A stretch of 38,291 bases of DNA, from NCBI GenBank assembly GCA_023437885.1, contig JAEZFH010000008.1, positions 1-38,291 of the forward strand, written 5' to 3'. Below the pieces are notes generated by a model. The model was not told the DNA's origin and searched no databases. It worked only from the letters and a program-made list of their open reading frames with translations. Source of the DNA: Bacillota bacterium. Lineage in GTDB: Bacteria; Bacillota; Clostridia; Lachnospirales; Lachnospiraceae. The translations under genes and the position numbers were made by a program. Positions within the stretch are counted from its first letter, which is position 1; each line of letters opens with the position of its first letter. Positions 25,574-33,648 of this stretch are shown here, piece after piece.

Positions 25574-26416
25574 TTAGCTGATTTCTTCCACTTCCACTCC
25601 GAAATGGTCAGACACTACAAAACCGTTGATACCATTAAAAACTATATTAAACTTACCTTTTTCTAAAGGCATATTTTTTAAAATAAAATCAATTCTTTTT
25701 CCGTGCTTTTCTTTCTTCCATCCATCAATGAACCCTTGTGTTGTAACACAACTATCATGATATTGGTTTAAATCCCATGTATCCTTCCATATCCTATCTT
25801 TCATGATATAGTCATATCCTTCTTCTCTGACCCCAGCCGGATTATTAAAGTCGCCCATGACATATATGATACCACTTTCGTTAAGACATATCTGTCTGCA
25901 AAATTGATCCCATTGATTTGAAAATCGCTCTTCACCTTTCTTCCACCATCCAAAATGTACGGAATAAAATGCTATCTTTTGTTCTTGATAACAAATAGTA
26001 ATTCCAACCTGCCTTCTTGTTTCCGGACTTATTCTATTCGTTTCCTTTGAAACCACCAGACTCTGGGTATCAAGTATCGGTTCTCTGCTAAGTAATGCAA
26101 GCCCTTCTTCATATATACCATAGCCGATGTGAGAAATCGCAAAGGTCCAATGATATACCTCTCCTAACTCCTGCAAGCAACTTACTAATTTATATGCGAA
26201 ATTATCTTTTCTTACTTTTGTAGTCTCATCTGCCTCTACATATCGACATTCCTCTAGTTCCTGTACATCAACAAGTTTTTCTTCAACCGTCTGGTTTACT
26301 TCCTGTAAAGCGATAACGTCATAACCTTCTAAATGTATTTTTTGTGCAATGTATTCCATTTTTTCATCCCAATTATTTTCAACTAAACTATGGGAATTCA
26401 AACTTAGTATTTTCAT
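25574..26416 (-). CDS. Endonuclease/exonuclease/phosphatase-family enzyme
   Basis: 280 aa, no signal peptide. Core motifs of the DNase I-like fold are in order: LSLNSHS near the start, ALQEVN with metal-binding Glu39, SVHFGWW (His), GDFNNPAG, RIDFIL, and the final SDHFGVEV with its Asp-His pair. The fold includes nucleases, sphingomyelinases and sugar or inositol phosphate phosphatases. The gene sits after the sugar importer genes on the same strand, which favours a phosphoester or phosphosugar substrate over DNA; that is inference. The ribosome site is weak, and a group II intron scrap lies between it and the permease gene. Confidence 0.75.
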   Translation of the reverse strand: MKILSLNSHSLVENNWDEKMEYIAQKIHLEGYDVIALQEVNQTVEEKLVDVQELEECRYVEADETTKVRKDNFAYKLVSCLQELGEVYHWTFAISHIGYGIYEEGLALLSREPILDTQSLVVSKETNRISPETRRQVGITICYQEQKIAFYSVHFGWWKKGEERFSNQWDQFCRQICLNESGIIYVMGDFNNPAGVREEGYDYIMKDRIWKDTWDLNQYHDSCVTTQGFIDGWKKEKHGKRIDFILKNMPLEKGKFNIVFNGINGFVVSDHFGVEVEEIS

Positions 26417-26429
26417 GCTTCGTCACACT

Positions 26430-26530
26430 CTCTCCGTCTAGTAAACTCACACCTCACGATGTGGGCTCCTATTCAGAACCGTGCGTGCGGCTTACCCACA
26501 CACGGCTCTTCATAACAACCTTCACACTAA
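26430..26530 (-). mobile_element. Group II intron RNA fragment (no reverse transcriptase)
   Basis: On the reverse strand GAGCCGTGTGTGGGTAAGCC, then GCACGCACGGTTCTG, forms the GAGCCGTG..CGCACGGTTC hairpin commonly seen in bacterial group II introns, continuing AATAGGAGCCCACATCG and TTTACTAGACGG. No reverse-transcriptase frame or 5' intron end is present, so this is a leftover piece. Recognition is from memory of such elements. Confidence 0.5.
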
Positions 26531-26581
26531 CAACTCATATCCTCATATGAAACAAACATTGATTTAATCTCTGGGCACACC

Positions 26582-27415
26582 TTATCCTTTTACAGCACCA
26601 TTTGTAAGTCCTCCTATAATCTGCTTTTGCATTAACAGATATAAAATAATAATGGGTAAGCTTGATACCACGAAACAAGTAAATGCTAAATTATAATCAA
26701 CACCATACTCTGACTGGAAAATATATTGATATAATGTCAAGGTCCAGATCTTCCATGAACGGTTCAAAGTAACAAGTGGAAGCATAAAGTCATTCCAAAT
26801 GGAAAGTCCTTCTCGAATAATCACAGTGGCTATAATTGGCTTCATTAATGGGACAATAATTTTTTTGTATATTTGAAAAGTATTGGCACCATCAATATAT
26901 GCCGCTTCTTCTATGCTTGAACTGATTGAGTCCAAAAAACCAACATACAAGAAAACGCTCTCACAGGTAGCGTGGGCAATATATAAAATAATCAGTCCTG
27001 TCTGATTTAACATGTTAAGACTACTTAAAAGCTTTACAAGCGGAACCATACGTACTTGAAAAGGAAGGAAAATTCCTATTAGTAAAAAAATATATAGAAA
27101 TCGAAATCCTCTGTTTCCTCTCATCCCCCTAGAAATGGCAAAACTCATAGCGGGCATTATTAATAAACTTCCTACTACTGACATTACAGTTATGTATATG
27201 GTATTACCATAAGCATAATACAATTTAGGATTAGCCAAAACCTCAATATAATTGCCTAGATAAATAGATTTAGGTAATGTAAAATAACTGATCGCTGTTT
27301 CTGTAGTTGTCTTAATTGTTGTTATCATACAGATATACAAAGGAAAAAGGATCACAAGAAGTCCTAATAACAACATAAAATATACACCAATTTTAATTTT
27401 CTTCTTTTTTATCAT
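26582..27415 (-). CDS. Carbohydrate ABC transporter permease (MalG type)
   Basis: 277 aa with six membrane helices. The EAA loop is EEAAYIDGANTFQIYKKII, and the end is GGLTNGAVKG. Its ATG overlaps the stop of the upstream permease (ATGA), so the two are translationally coupled. It belongs to the second sugar importer in the window; no ATPase gene is nearby. Confidence 0.9.
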   Translation of the reverse strand: MIKKKKIKIGVYFMLLLGLLVILFPLYICMITTIKTTTETAISYFTLPKSIYLGNYIEVLANPKLYYAYGNTIYITVMSVVGSLLIMPAMSFAISRGMRGNRGFRFLYIFLLIGIFLPFQVRMVPLVKLLSSLNMLNQTGLIILYIAHATCESVFLYVGFLDSISSSIEEAAYIDGANTFQIYKKIIVPLMKPIIATVIIREGLSIWNDFMLPLVTLNRSWKIWTLTLYQYIFQSEYGVDYNLAFTCFVVSSLPIIILYLLMQKQIIGGLTNGAVKG

Positions 27416-28317
27416 ACTTCAACCTTCTTTTTATTTGTAATCTTTATCTGAATTGCAGATATTAACGCAATAAGGATTCCTGTTATAATTGCCTCTGCAA
27501 TACTATAGCTGTACTTATGCTGTACAAATCCATGATCATAGATTAAAAGTGCGATACTTTTCGTAACACCGCCTGGTCCGCCCTCTGTTAAGCTTTTAAT
27601 ATAATCAAATACATTTAGGCCAGACTTAAGTGATAGTACTAATACAACGCTCAAGGTTGGTAGCAGGTAAGGATACTTGATACAAAAGAACCTATGTAAT
27701 CCATTTGCTCCATCTATCGATGCAGATTCTAGTAATTCCTCCGGAATAGTCTGTAATCCTGCCAGAAAGAGTAGTGTCGGTAAGGCAACTCCTTGCCAAA
27801 TATGTACAAATAAAATTCCCCACATGGCTAAATTCTCATTCGCTAGAATATTATAACTCAACACGTCAATATTCAATCCCTCACCTATCTTTGGTATGAT
27901 TCGATAAAATATTTGATTAAATATTAAACTCACAGTAATCATACTTAGTATTGCAGGGAGGAAATATACCGTCCGAAAAAAAGAACGTCCCTTTATTTTA
28001 TTATTAAGTAATAAAGCCAGAATCATTCCTAAAACCACTGTGCCAATTACCAAAATTACAGAATATTTTATGGTAAATGCAAGGGTACTTAAGTATATCT
28101 TGCTATGTAAAATTTTAGTAAAATTGTTTAGACCAATAAAGTCATAACTTTTTCCAATTCCATTCCAATTCGTAAAGCTATAATAAATTCCTAGGCATAT
28201 AGGGAAAACAAAGAAAAAAGTATATAATAAAACACCGGGTACTGTCATTATTTTATACGCTAAATTACGTTCTGACATAAATACACTTTTTTTTGTCTTT
28301 TTCATCATTGTTTTCAT
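27412..28317 (-). CDS. Carbohydrate ABC transporter permease (MalF type)
   Basis: 301 aa. The N-terminal membrane segment TVPGVLLYTFFFVFPICLGIYYS is followed by the NWNGIG / FIGLNNFTKIL segment usual in this family, and the EAA loop reads ESASIDGANGLHRFFCIKYP. It follows the binding-protein gene by 92 bases that include a hairpin, the same layout as in the first importer operon. Confidence 0.9.
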   Translation of the reverse strand: MKTMMKKTKKSVFMSERNLAYKIMTVPGVLLYTFFFVFPICLGIYYSFTNWNGIGKSYDFIGLNNFTKILHSKIYLSTLAFTIKYSVILVIGTVVLGMILALLLNNKIKGRSFFRTVYFLPAILSMITVSLIFNQIFYRIIPKIGEGLNIDVLSYNILANENLAMWGILFVHIWQGVALPTLLFLAGLQTIPEELLESASIDGANGLHRFFCIKYPYLLPTLSVVLVLSLKSGLNVFDYIKSLTEGGPGGVTKSIALLIYDHGFVQHKYSYSIAEAIITGILIALISAIQIKITNKKKVEV

Positions 28318-28350
28318 GATACCACCACTTTCTTACTTTTTTATTTAAAG

Positions 28351-28383
28351 AAGAGATGTTGTATATTTGCTACAGCATCTCTT
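28351..28383. promoter_or_regulatory. Hairpin between binding-protein and permease genes
   Basis: AAGAGATGTTGTA (28351-28363) pairs with TACAGCATCTCTT (28371-28383), one G-T/A-C mismatch, seven-base loop. It is placed like the hairpin at 16681-16720 and probably sets the ratio of binding protein to permease. Confidence 0.6.
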
Positions 28384-28409
28384 TCTAAATCTGCTTATTT
28401 TTATTTTGT

Positions 28410-29726
28410 TTATTCAGTATAAAATTCTGGTAAAATTTCTGATGCTGATTCTACAAAAGCGTTTGTATCCTTATCCATAATTAATTTTTGCGCATAATCT
28501 CTCATTGTATTTCTAAGTCCACTTGGCCAAATTGCGTTGAGACTTACAAATATATCGCCGTTAGCCATTTTTTCAGTAACTGCTGATAATTCTGCAACAT
28601 TAGACTTAACACCATTTATTACATTTGGAGAGCCTTCATTGTCACAATATATTTGTGCATTTTCTGCTTGACTTAAAAATTTCAAAAATAACATGCATTC
28701 CTCTGGATATTTTGTAGTATTAGAAACCGCAAAACTGGTATCAATACTTATTGGAACTTTGGTATTCTCACCTGTAGGATTAGGGAATGGAATCATAACC
28801 ACCTTAATGTCAGGATTATATGATTTTAATGTAGTAAGTGTCCATGTTCCATTAATAAGCATAGCGCCTTCACCATTTACAAAGTTCTGATAAGATGCTT
28901 CTTGATCTACACCAACAGAATCACTGGTTGTATATTTTACGATATCTGCCTGCGTCTTTGCATATGTTGTCATTGTTGTCGAATCCTTAGCCGAAAGATC
29001 TCCTGCAACAATTTGTCTGAATTCTGCATCCGCATTATCATTGATAATACCCATAATACGTTCCATTCTCTGTCCAACTACACCTAAATCTTTATCTGCA
29101 CAGATGAACGGTGTAATACCTGCCTGCTGTAACTTCTCTGCCGTAGCCATCAGCTCATCATATGTTGTTGGAATTGCAATTCCTTGCTCTTCAAAAATAT
29201 CTGTTCTAATAAATAAACCGTAAGCACTTAAAGAATAAGGAAGTCTCCAGTTCTTATCATTGTATTCGGATAATGCTAATGTATCCGCTGCCACATTGTT
29301 CAGGAATTCCTGTCCTGTCAGGTCCATAATGATACCTTCCTCGAACATAACCTCATATGAATTATTTGTTGAACAGCTAAATAAATCCGGCATCTCATTC
29401 GTTTGTGCTCTAGTTGTAATAACCGTTTCAAAATCAGCTGTTGTAGTTTGTGTCACTTTAATGTTCTGATTTTCTTTTTCAAACTTTGCAATCAGTTTAT
29501 TCATACCTTCAATTGCTTCTGTCTCGGTCTTATGGTTTAGATACTCTATCTCAACCACTTCATCTGATGTTTCTTCTGTTTTTGCTTCTGGTGTCTCTTC
29601 TTTTTTTGTTTCTGATGTTTCTTCTGTTTTCGTTTCTTCTGTTGTTTTTACTCCGCAGCCTGTTAATAAGCTACCCGCTAAAACAATTACTAATAATACA
29701 GCAATTAATTTTTTCGCTTTTCTCAT
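28410..29726 (-). CDS. Sugar-binding lipoprotein of the second ABC importer
   Basis: 438 aa. Lipobox in MRKAKKLIAVLLVIVLAGSLLTGC (Cys 24). A low-complexity tether of repeated TEE-(T/S)-x-K units spans ~28-57. The family-1 binding-protein body follows: VEIEYLNHKTETEAIEGMNKL.., QTNEMPDLFSC, NGEGAMLINGTWTL, and PISIDTSFAVSNTTKYPEE. GGGAGGG lies 4 bases before ATG. First gene of the leftward operon and divergent from the sensor kinase, which probably controls it. Ligand unknown. Confidence 0.9.
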   Translation of the reverse strand: MRKAKKLIAVLLVIVLAGSLLTGCGVKTTEETKTEETSETKKEETPEAKTEETSDEVVEIEYLNHKTETEAIEGMNKLIAKFEKENQNIKVTQTTTADFETVITTRAQTNEMPDLFSCSTNNSYEVMFEEGIIMDLTGQEFLNNVAADTLALSEYNDKNWRLPYSLSAYGLFIRTDIFEEQGIAIPTTYDELMATAEKLQQAGITPFICADKDLGVVGQRMERIMGIINDNADAEFRQIVAGDLSAKDSTTMTTYAKTQADIVKYTTSDSVGVDQEASYQNFVNGEGAMLINGTWTLTTLKSYNPDIKVVMIPFPNPTGENTKVPISIDTSFAVSNTTKYPEECMLFLKFLSQAENAQIYCDNEGSPNVINGVKSNVAELSAVTEKMANGDIFVSLNAIWPSGLRNTMRDYAQKLIMDKDTNAFVESASEILPEFYTE

Positions 29727-29877
29727 ATTACCCTCCCGGTGATTTATTTATTGTTTTTACAACTATTATTATAATAACTTACATCTTTTCTTCCATCTCA
29801 TTTTCTAATATTACTTATCATTTTTTAAGAACATTATGTATTTTGACGATTTTAGATATTACTAAATGCATTTTGTA

Positions 29878-29906
29878 TTGCATTATGCTAAACCGCTTTG
29901 TATAAT
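29878..29906 (+). promoter_or_regulatory. Predicted promoter of the two-component system
   Basis: TTGCAT (29878-29883), 17 bases, TATAAT (29901-29906), 47 bases before the kinase start. The opposite strand has a TATAAT near 29780 with no good -35 box, which fits an activator-dependent promoter for the importer operon. Confidence 0.6.
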
Positions 29907-29953
29907 AAACTATATCATATCGATATTAACTTCTTTAGGTAGAGGACATAATT

Positions 29954-31801
29954 ATGAATAAAGAACAATTATACACAAGACTTCGAAAGACTTCTATTAA
30001 AAACAGACTACTTTTCCTTTTCCTAGTTCAAGCCATTATTGTTTTATTATGGTGTTTTACCTTAGTTAAGCAATCTGTATCAAATTATACGGACTCCATT
30101 TCCTTTCATAATGCACAAATAATCAGTACCTTTCAAGAAGATATTGATTCGGCAATAAACACTCTTTCCTCCGTAACCAAATTTCCTATTATTAATTATG
30201 CATATAGGGATTCTACCATTCTAAATGAGCTTGCAAAAGAAACCCATTCACTTAAGAACTATACCTATAATAAAATTATCCAAAAAGACATTGCTACTTT
30301 ATTGGATATGAATACAAATATACATCTAATATCTGTTATGGATAAAACCGGCTCACATGTCTATTGTACAAGTAAAGACACAAGTTCCTATTATACAGCC
30401 ATCGATTCACCAAACTCCGGCTATTACCAGAAAGCAGTTGCTGCAAAAGGCAAACTTGTCATTATGGAAGCCTCTGTTTTTGAATCACTTAATATTTCTT
30501 CTCCTGAGGATGGTATATATGGAATACGCGCTCTTTACTCTATCAAACCATATCAATCTGTCGGAGCTGTATTATGCTGTATTGACATGAGTTATGGGAT
30601 GACTTTCTTTCAATTAAGCAAGTCCTTTCCAGAACAAAATATCGGTGTTTATGAACCGAATGGCAGTTTTCTGGTTGGAAGTATTTCAACCGATTTATAT
30701 AGTACACTAAAAGAACAGCAAAAAGATAATCTTGTAACAAATCAGCTCTATACAAGTGTTTTGAAAGTCAATAATAGATCCATGCTTTATCATTATGCAT
30801 TATCCGACAAAAACTACCTATGCGTTGTAGAAACTCCTTATTCATTAATTATTTCAAAAATAGTAGAGACAAAGTTTTTGTTATTCTTCTTTCTAATATT
30901 ATTAGTAATCAGTATGATTTCAATTACGATTCAATTGGTTAAAAGTATAGAATCTCCTATTCGTAAACTATCTAAAGCATGTGAGGAGATAAAAGAAGAG
31001 AAATTTGGAATTATAGTAGACGACAATGCTTCTGATGAAATGAACGAATTAATACAATCATTTAATTCGATGTCAAAAAAAATACATTATCTAATCGAAG
31101 AGGTGTATCATAAAGAATCCATTCAATTAAAAACAGAACTCCAATTTTTACGTTCCCAGATAAATCCGCATTTTGTTTATAACACATTAGAAACAATTCG
31201 TTCCTCTGCTTTATTGAATAATAATACTGCAATTTCTGAAATGACATCTCTGTTTGGCAAGATTTTACGATATGGAATATCTAACTCTGCAACGTTGGTT
31301 CCTGCAAAAACAGAACTAGATAACTTAATTGATTATATTACTTTGCAGAAAATACACTTTAAGGATCGACTTATAGTAAATATGAACATTGAATCAGAAA
31401 TATACAATTGCAATCTGATAAAGCTCATATTGCAGCCTCTGGTTGAAAATAGTATTTATCATGGCATCACTACCATCAGCCATATCGGAATTATTGATAT
31501 TTTAGGTTATTGTGATTCGGATACCCTTATATTTAATGTCAGCGACAACGGAATCGGTGTAAGTGAAGAAAAGGTAACTCTGATTAATGATTATATAAAT
31601 GAAAGAAATAGTGCCTTTAAGGGTATTGGTCTTAAAAATGTAAACCGAAGAATTCAGTTGTTTTACGGAAATGAATATGGTATCACGTTTCATTCTGTTA
31701 TTAACAGCGGAAGCCTTATCATACTTAGAATTCCAATTACCACGATAAAGGATAAAAATATAAGTGAGGATGGAATAAATGATAAGCATATTAGTAGTTG
31801 A
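29954..31801 (+). CDS. Membrane sensor histidine kinase (YesM type)
   Basis: 615 aa. Membrane helix at ~17-37, a ~260-aa extracellular Cache-like sensor, and a second helix near 310-330. A HAMP linker follows (ESPIRKLSKACEEIKEEKFG), then the His_kinase domain FLRSQINPHFVYNTLE with phospho-accepting His406. The ATPase domain has QPLVENSIYHG (N box), SDNGIGVSEEKV (G1) and GIGLKNVNRR (G2). It senses an outside ligand, presumably with the binding protein encoded divergently, and phosphorylates the regulator whose gene overlaps its 3' end by 23 bases. Confidence 0.92.
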   Translation: MNKEQLYTRLRKTSIKNRLLFLFLVQAIIVLLWCFTLVKQSVSNYTDSISFHNAQIISTFQEDIDSAINTLSSVTKFPIINYAYRDSTILNELAKETHSLKNYTYNKIIQKDIATLLDMNTNIHLISVMDKTGSHVYCTSKDTSSYYTAIDSPNSGYYQKAVAAKGKLVIMEASVFESLNISSPEDGIYGIRALYSIKPYQSVGAVLCCIDMSYGMTFFQLSKSFPEQNIGVYEPNGSFLVGSISTDLYSTLKEQQKDNLVTNQLYTSVLKVNNRSMLYHYALSDKNYLCVVETPYSLIISKIVETKFLLFFFLILLVISMISITIQLVKSIESPIRKLSKACEEIKEEKFGIIVDDNASDEMNELIQSFNSMSKKIHYLIEEVYHKESIQLKTELQFLRSQINPHFVYNTLETIRSSALLNNNTAISEMTSLFGKILRYGISNSATLVPAKTELDNLIDYITLQKIHFKDRLIVNMNIESEIYNCNLIKLILQPLVENSIYHGITTISHIGIIDILGYCDSDTLIFNVSDNGIGVSEEKVTLINDYINERNSAFKGIGLKNVNRRIQLFYGNEYGITFHSVINSGSLIILRIPITTIKDKNISEDGINDKHISS

Positions 31802-33290
31802 TGATGAAGTGTTAATTCGCCAATCTATATTGAAAATGCTAACTACTCACTATGGTGAGCAAATAAATCTATATAATGCAGAAAATGGTTTAAAGGCAAT
31901 AGAACTTATCTCTGCCATCTCCATTGATATCATTATTTCAGATATTAAGATGCCAATTTGCAACGGTATAGAGATGTTGAGAAAGCTAAAGAACATGAAT
32001 TACGCAGGCGATATAATTATTTTAAGTGGTTTTGATGATTATGATTTGGTGCGTGATGCACTAAAGCTTGGTGCAACAGACTATTTATTAAAACCTTTAC
32101 AGAATTCTGAGTTCTTTAACTTATTAGATGGTTGTACAAAGCGAGCTATACACCGAGAATTATACCATACTCAATTTCCAACTGAGACAATCTATTCTGA
32201 AGGAAATCTATATGAGCAGCAATACACGTTAGAGCAATTAATCTCAAACGATAGTTCCACTCTATCTGCTTATTCCTCCTATTCTCATTGTCTTATGGTT
32301 TTTGTAGATATTTTTTATCAGAAGCCTTTTTCTAAGGGTGCATTAAAAAAGGCTTATTTATATGAAGTAGAAAATCATTTTTCTGCTTTTTCAAAATCCG
32401 AATGTACAATAATTCAAGGAGAATCTGATAATTTATGGCTGATCGTGCTCTTTTGTCAGGAATACACTGATTTTTCCTGTGTGAATAGTTTTATGAACAA
32501 ATGTAAAGATAGGCAGATTAAGGTAAGTAGCAGCAGCCTCTTCCTTATCGATGAATTATCAAACGCATACAAGCAGGGTTTAAGGAAGTTGGATTCTTGC
32601 TATTTTGACCTTCCTAGTATTGTGCCTACCCATCCTGAGGCATTTCCTTATCCAAAGCAAATGGAAAAACTAATTGATTATATTTATCAATTCGAATTTA
32701 TACCAAGTTGTAATATTCTACAGAATCTTTTCTATAATATTAATGCAGAAAAACCTCCGGTTGTAGAAATCAGGAGACTTTTTACCGATTTCATCTATAG
32801 TATTATGCAAAAAAATAATAGTTATATCAAAATAATAGGTAAATATAAACTGACAGAAAATGATATTGTTCAAATTATATCAAATTCTTTTAGCCTTAGT
32901 CACTTAAAGAAAGATTTTATTCGAATCTTTGATATATATATGAAAGAGGCACGAGAAAATTCAATTCAAAAAGATGAATACTATATTCGTAAAGCCAAAG
33001 AATATATTGATCATGAATTTCGCAATGATATTAATTTGAATTCACTCTCGCAGCATCTAAGCATTCATCCAAACTACTGCAGTGCAATCTTTAAGAAAAA
33101 GAGTGGTATGACATACTTAGCATATCTGCGTAAGGTTCGTATTAAGGAAGCCTGCCGGCTTATGGAGACAACTAACATGAAACTCTATGAAATCGCTGAA
33201 AAAGTTGGTTACCATGATACCGTCCACCTAAATCGAGCATTTCAAAAAGAAACGGGCCGACCACCTAGCTTATATAACAGAAGACTATAA
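31779..33290 (+). CDS. AraC-type response regulator (YesN type)
   Basis: 503 aa. The receiver domain at 1-120 has the acidic pair Asp8-Asp9, phospho-acceptor Asp55 (ISDIKMP) and Lys105 (LLKP). A ~270-residue middle region follows. The C-terminal AraC double helix-turn-helix reads NLNSLSQHLSIHPNYCSAIF and LYEIAEKVGYHDTVHLNRAF, ending ETGRPPSLYNRR. It is the partner of the kinase just upstream and the likely activator of the leftward sugar importer operon starting at 29726. Compare the broken relative at 24064-24560. Confidence 0.92.
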   Translation: MISILVVDDEVLIRQSILKMLTTHYGEQINLYNAENGLKAIELISAISIDIIISDIKMPICNGIEMLRKLKNMNYAGDIIILSGFDDYDLVRDALKLGATDYLLKPLQNSEFFNLLDGCTKRAIHRELYHTQFPTETIYSEGNLYEQQYTLEQLISNDSSTLSAYSSYSHCLMVFVDIFYQKPFSKGALKKAYLYEVENHFSAFSKSECTIIQGESDNLWLIVLFCQEYTDFSCVNSFMNKCKDRQIKVSSSSLFLIDELSNAYKQGLRKLDSCYFDLPSIVPTHPEAFPYPKQMEKLIDYIYQFEFIPSCNILQNLFYNINAEKPPVVEIRRLFTDFIYSIMQKNNSYIKIIGKYKLTENDIVQIISNSFSLSHLKKDFIRIFDIYMKEARENSIQKDEYYIRKAKEYIDHEFRNDINLNSLSQHLSIHPNYCSAIFKKKSGMTYLAYLRKVRIKEACRLMETTNMKLYEIAEKVGYHDTVHLNRAFQKETGRPPSLYNRRL

Positions 33291-33319
33291 GTTTATAATC
33301 CTTATTGGCAGCTGTTTTC

Positions 33320-33465
33320 CTAGATCGTTTTCTTGAGCAATTTCACATCGCATACCGAATCCGGTATACGAATATGCAAACCGCCGAGAACTTTTGCACC
33401 GTATATTTTCAGCAACCGTGCCGTACATCCTGCACATCTCCGCTGAATGCACCCATCGTTGCCAT
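33320..33465 (-). pseudogene. Remnant of an EFR1-type flavodoxin/ferredoxin gene
   Basis: On the reverse strand one frame gives MATMGAFSGD, and a shifted frame gives CTARLLKIYGAKVLGGLHIR, then IPDSVCDVKLLKKTI and a stop. This matches, from memory, the flavodoxin-like N-terminal part of EFR1-family ferredoxins common in Clostridia. The ferredoxin half and the start are gone, and one frameshift is visible. Confidence 0.5.
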
Positions 33466-33541
33466 GCAGAGGATTTCTTATAATTGGATCCTTAACTGGA
33501 TCCTTGCGAGGATGCCTTTTTGTTCTACCGTGTCCGCAGGC

Positions 33542-33581
33542 AGCAAATGCCCATCATGGTTCACTGCCAATACGGACATTT
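33542..33581. repeat. 40-base element shared with 23857-23896
   Basis: The two copies differ at two positions. Both lie on the 3' side of a recD2 tail, so they belong to one duplicated segment. Here the hairpin AAATGCCC..GGACATTT is weakened to a G-T pair and followed by few T's. Confidence 0.7.
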
Positions 33582-33648
33582 ATTCGATTTTTACGATTTT
33601 CTTTAATCTTCTCTTGATCCCACTGGATCAACCCATTCCCATGCTTTT

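Larger units (their letters stand above)
33291..33648. other. Intergenic gap with gene remnants and a repeat
   Basis: 358 bases between the convergent response regulator and recD2 genes. It holds the EFR1-like remnant (33320-33465), two GGATCCTT repeats (33486, 33499), and a 40-base element (33542-33581) shared with 23857-23896. A forward open frame of 120 codons across it encodes nothing recognisable and is not called. Confidence 0.6.
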
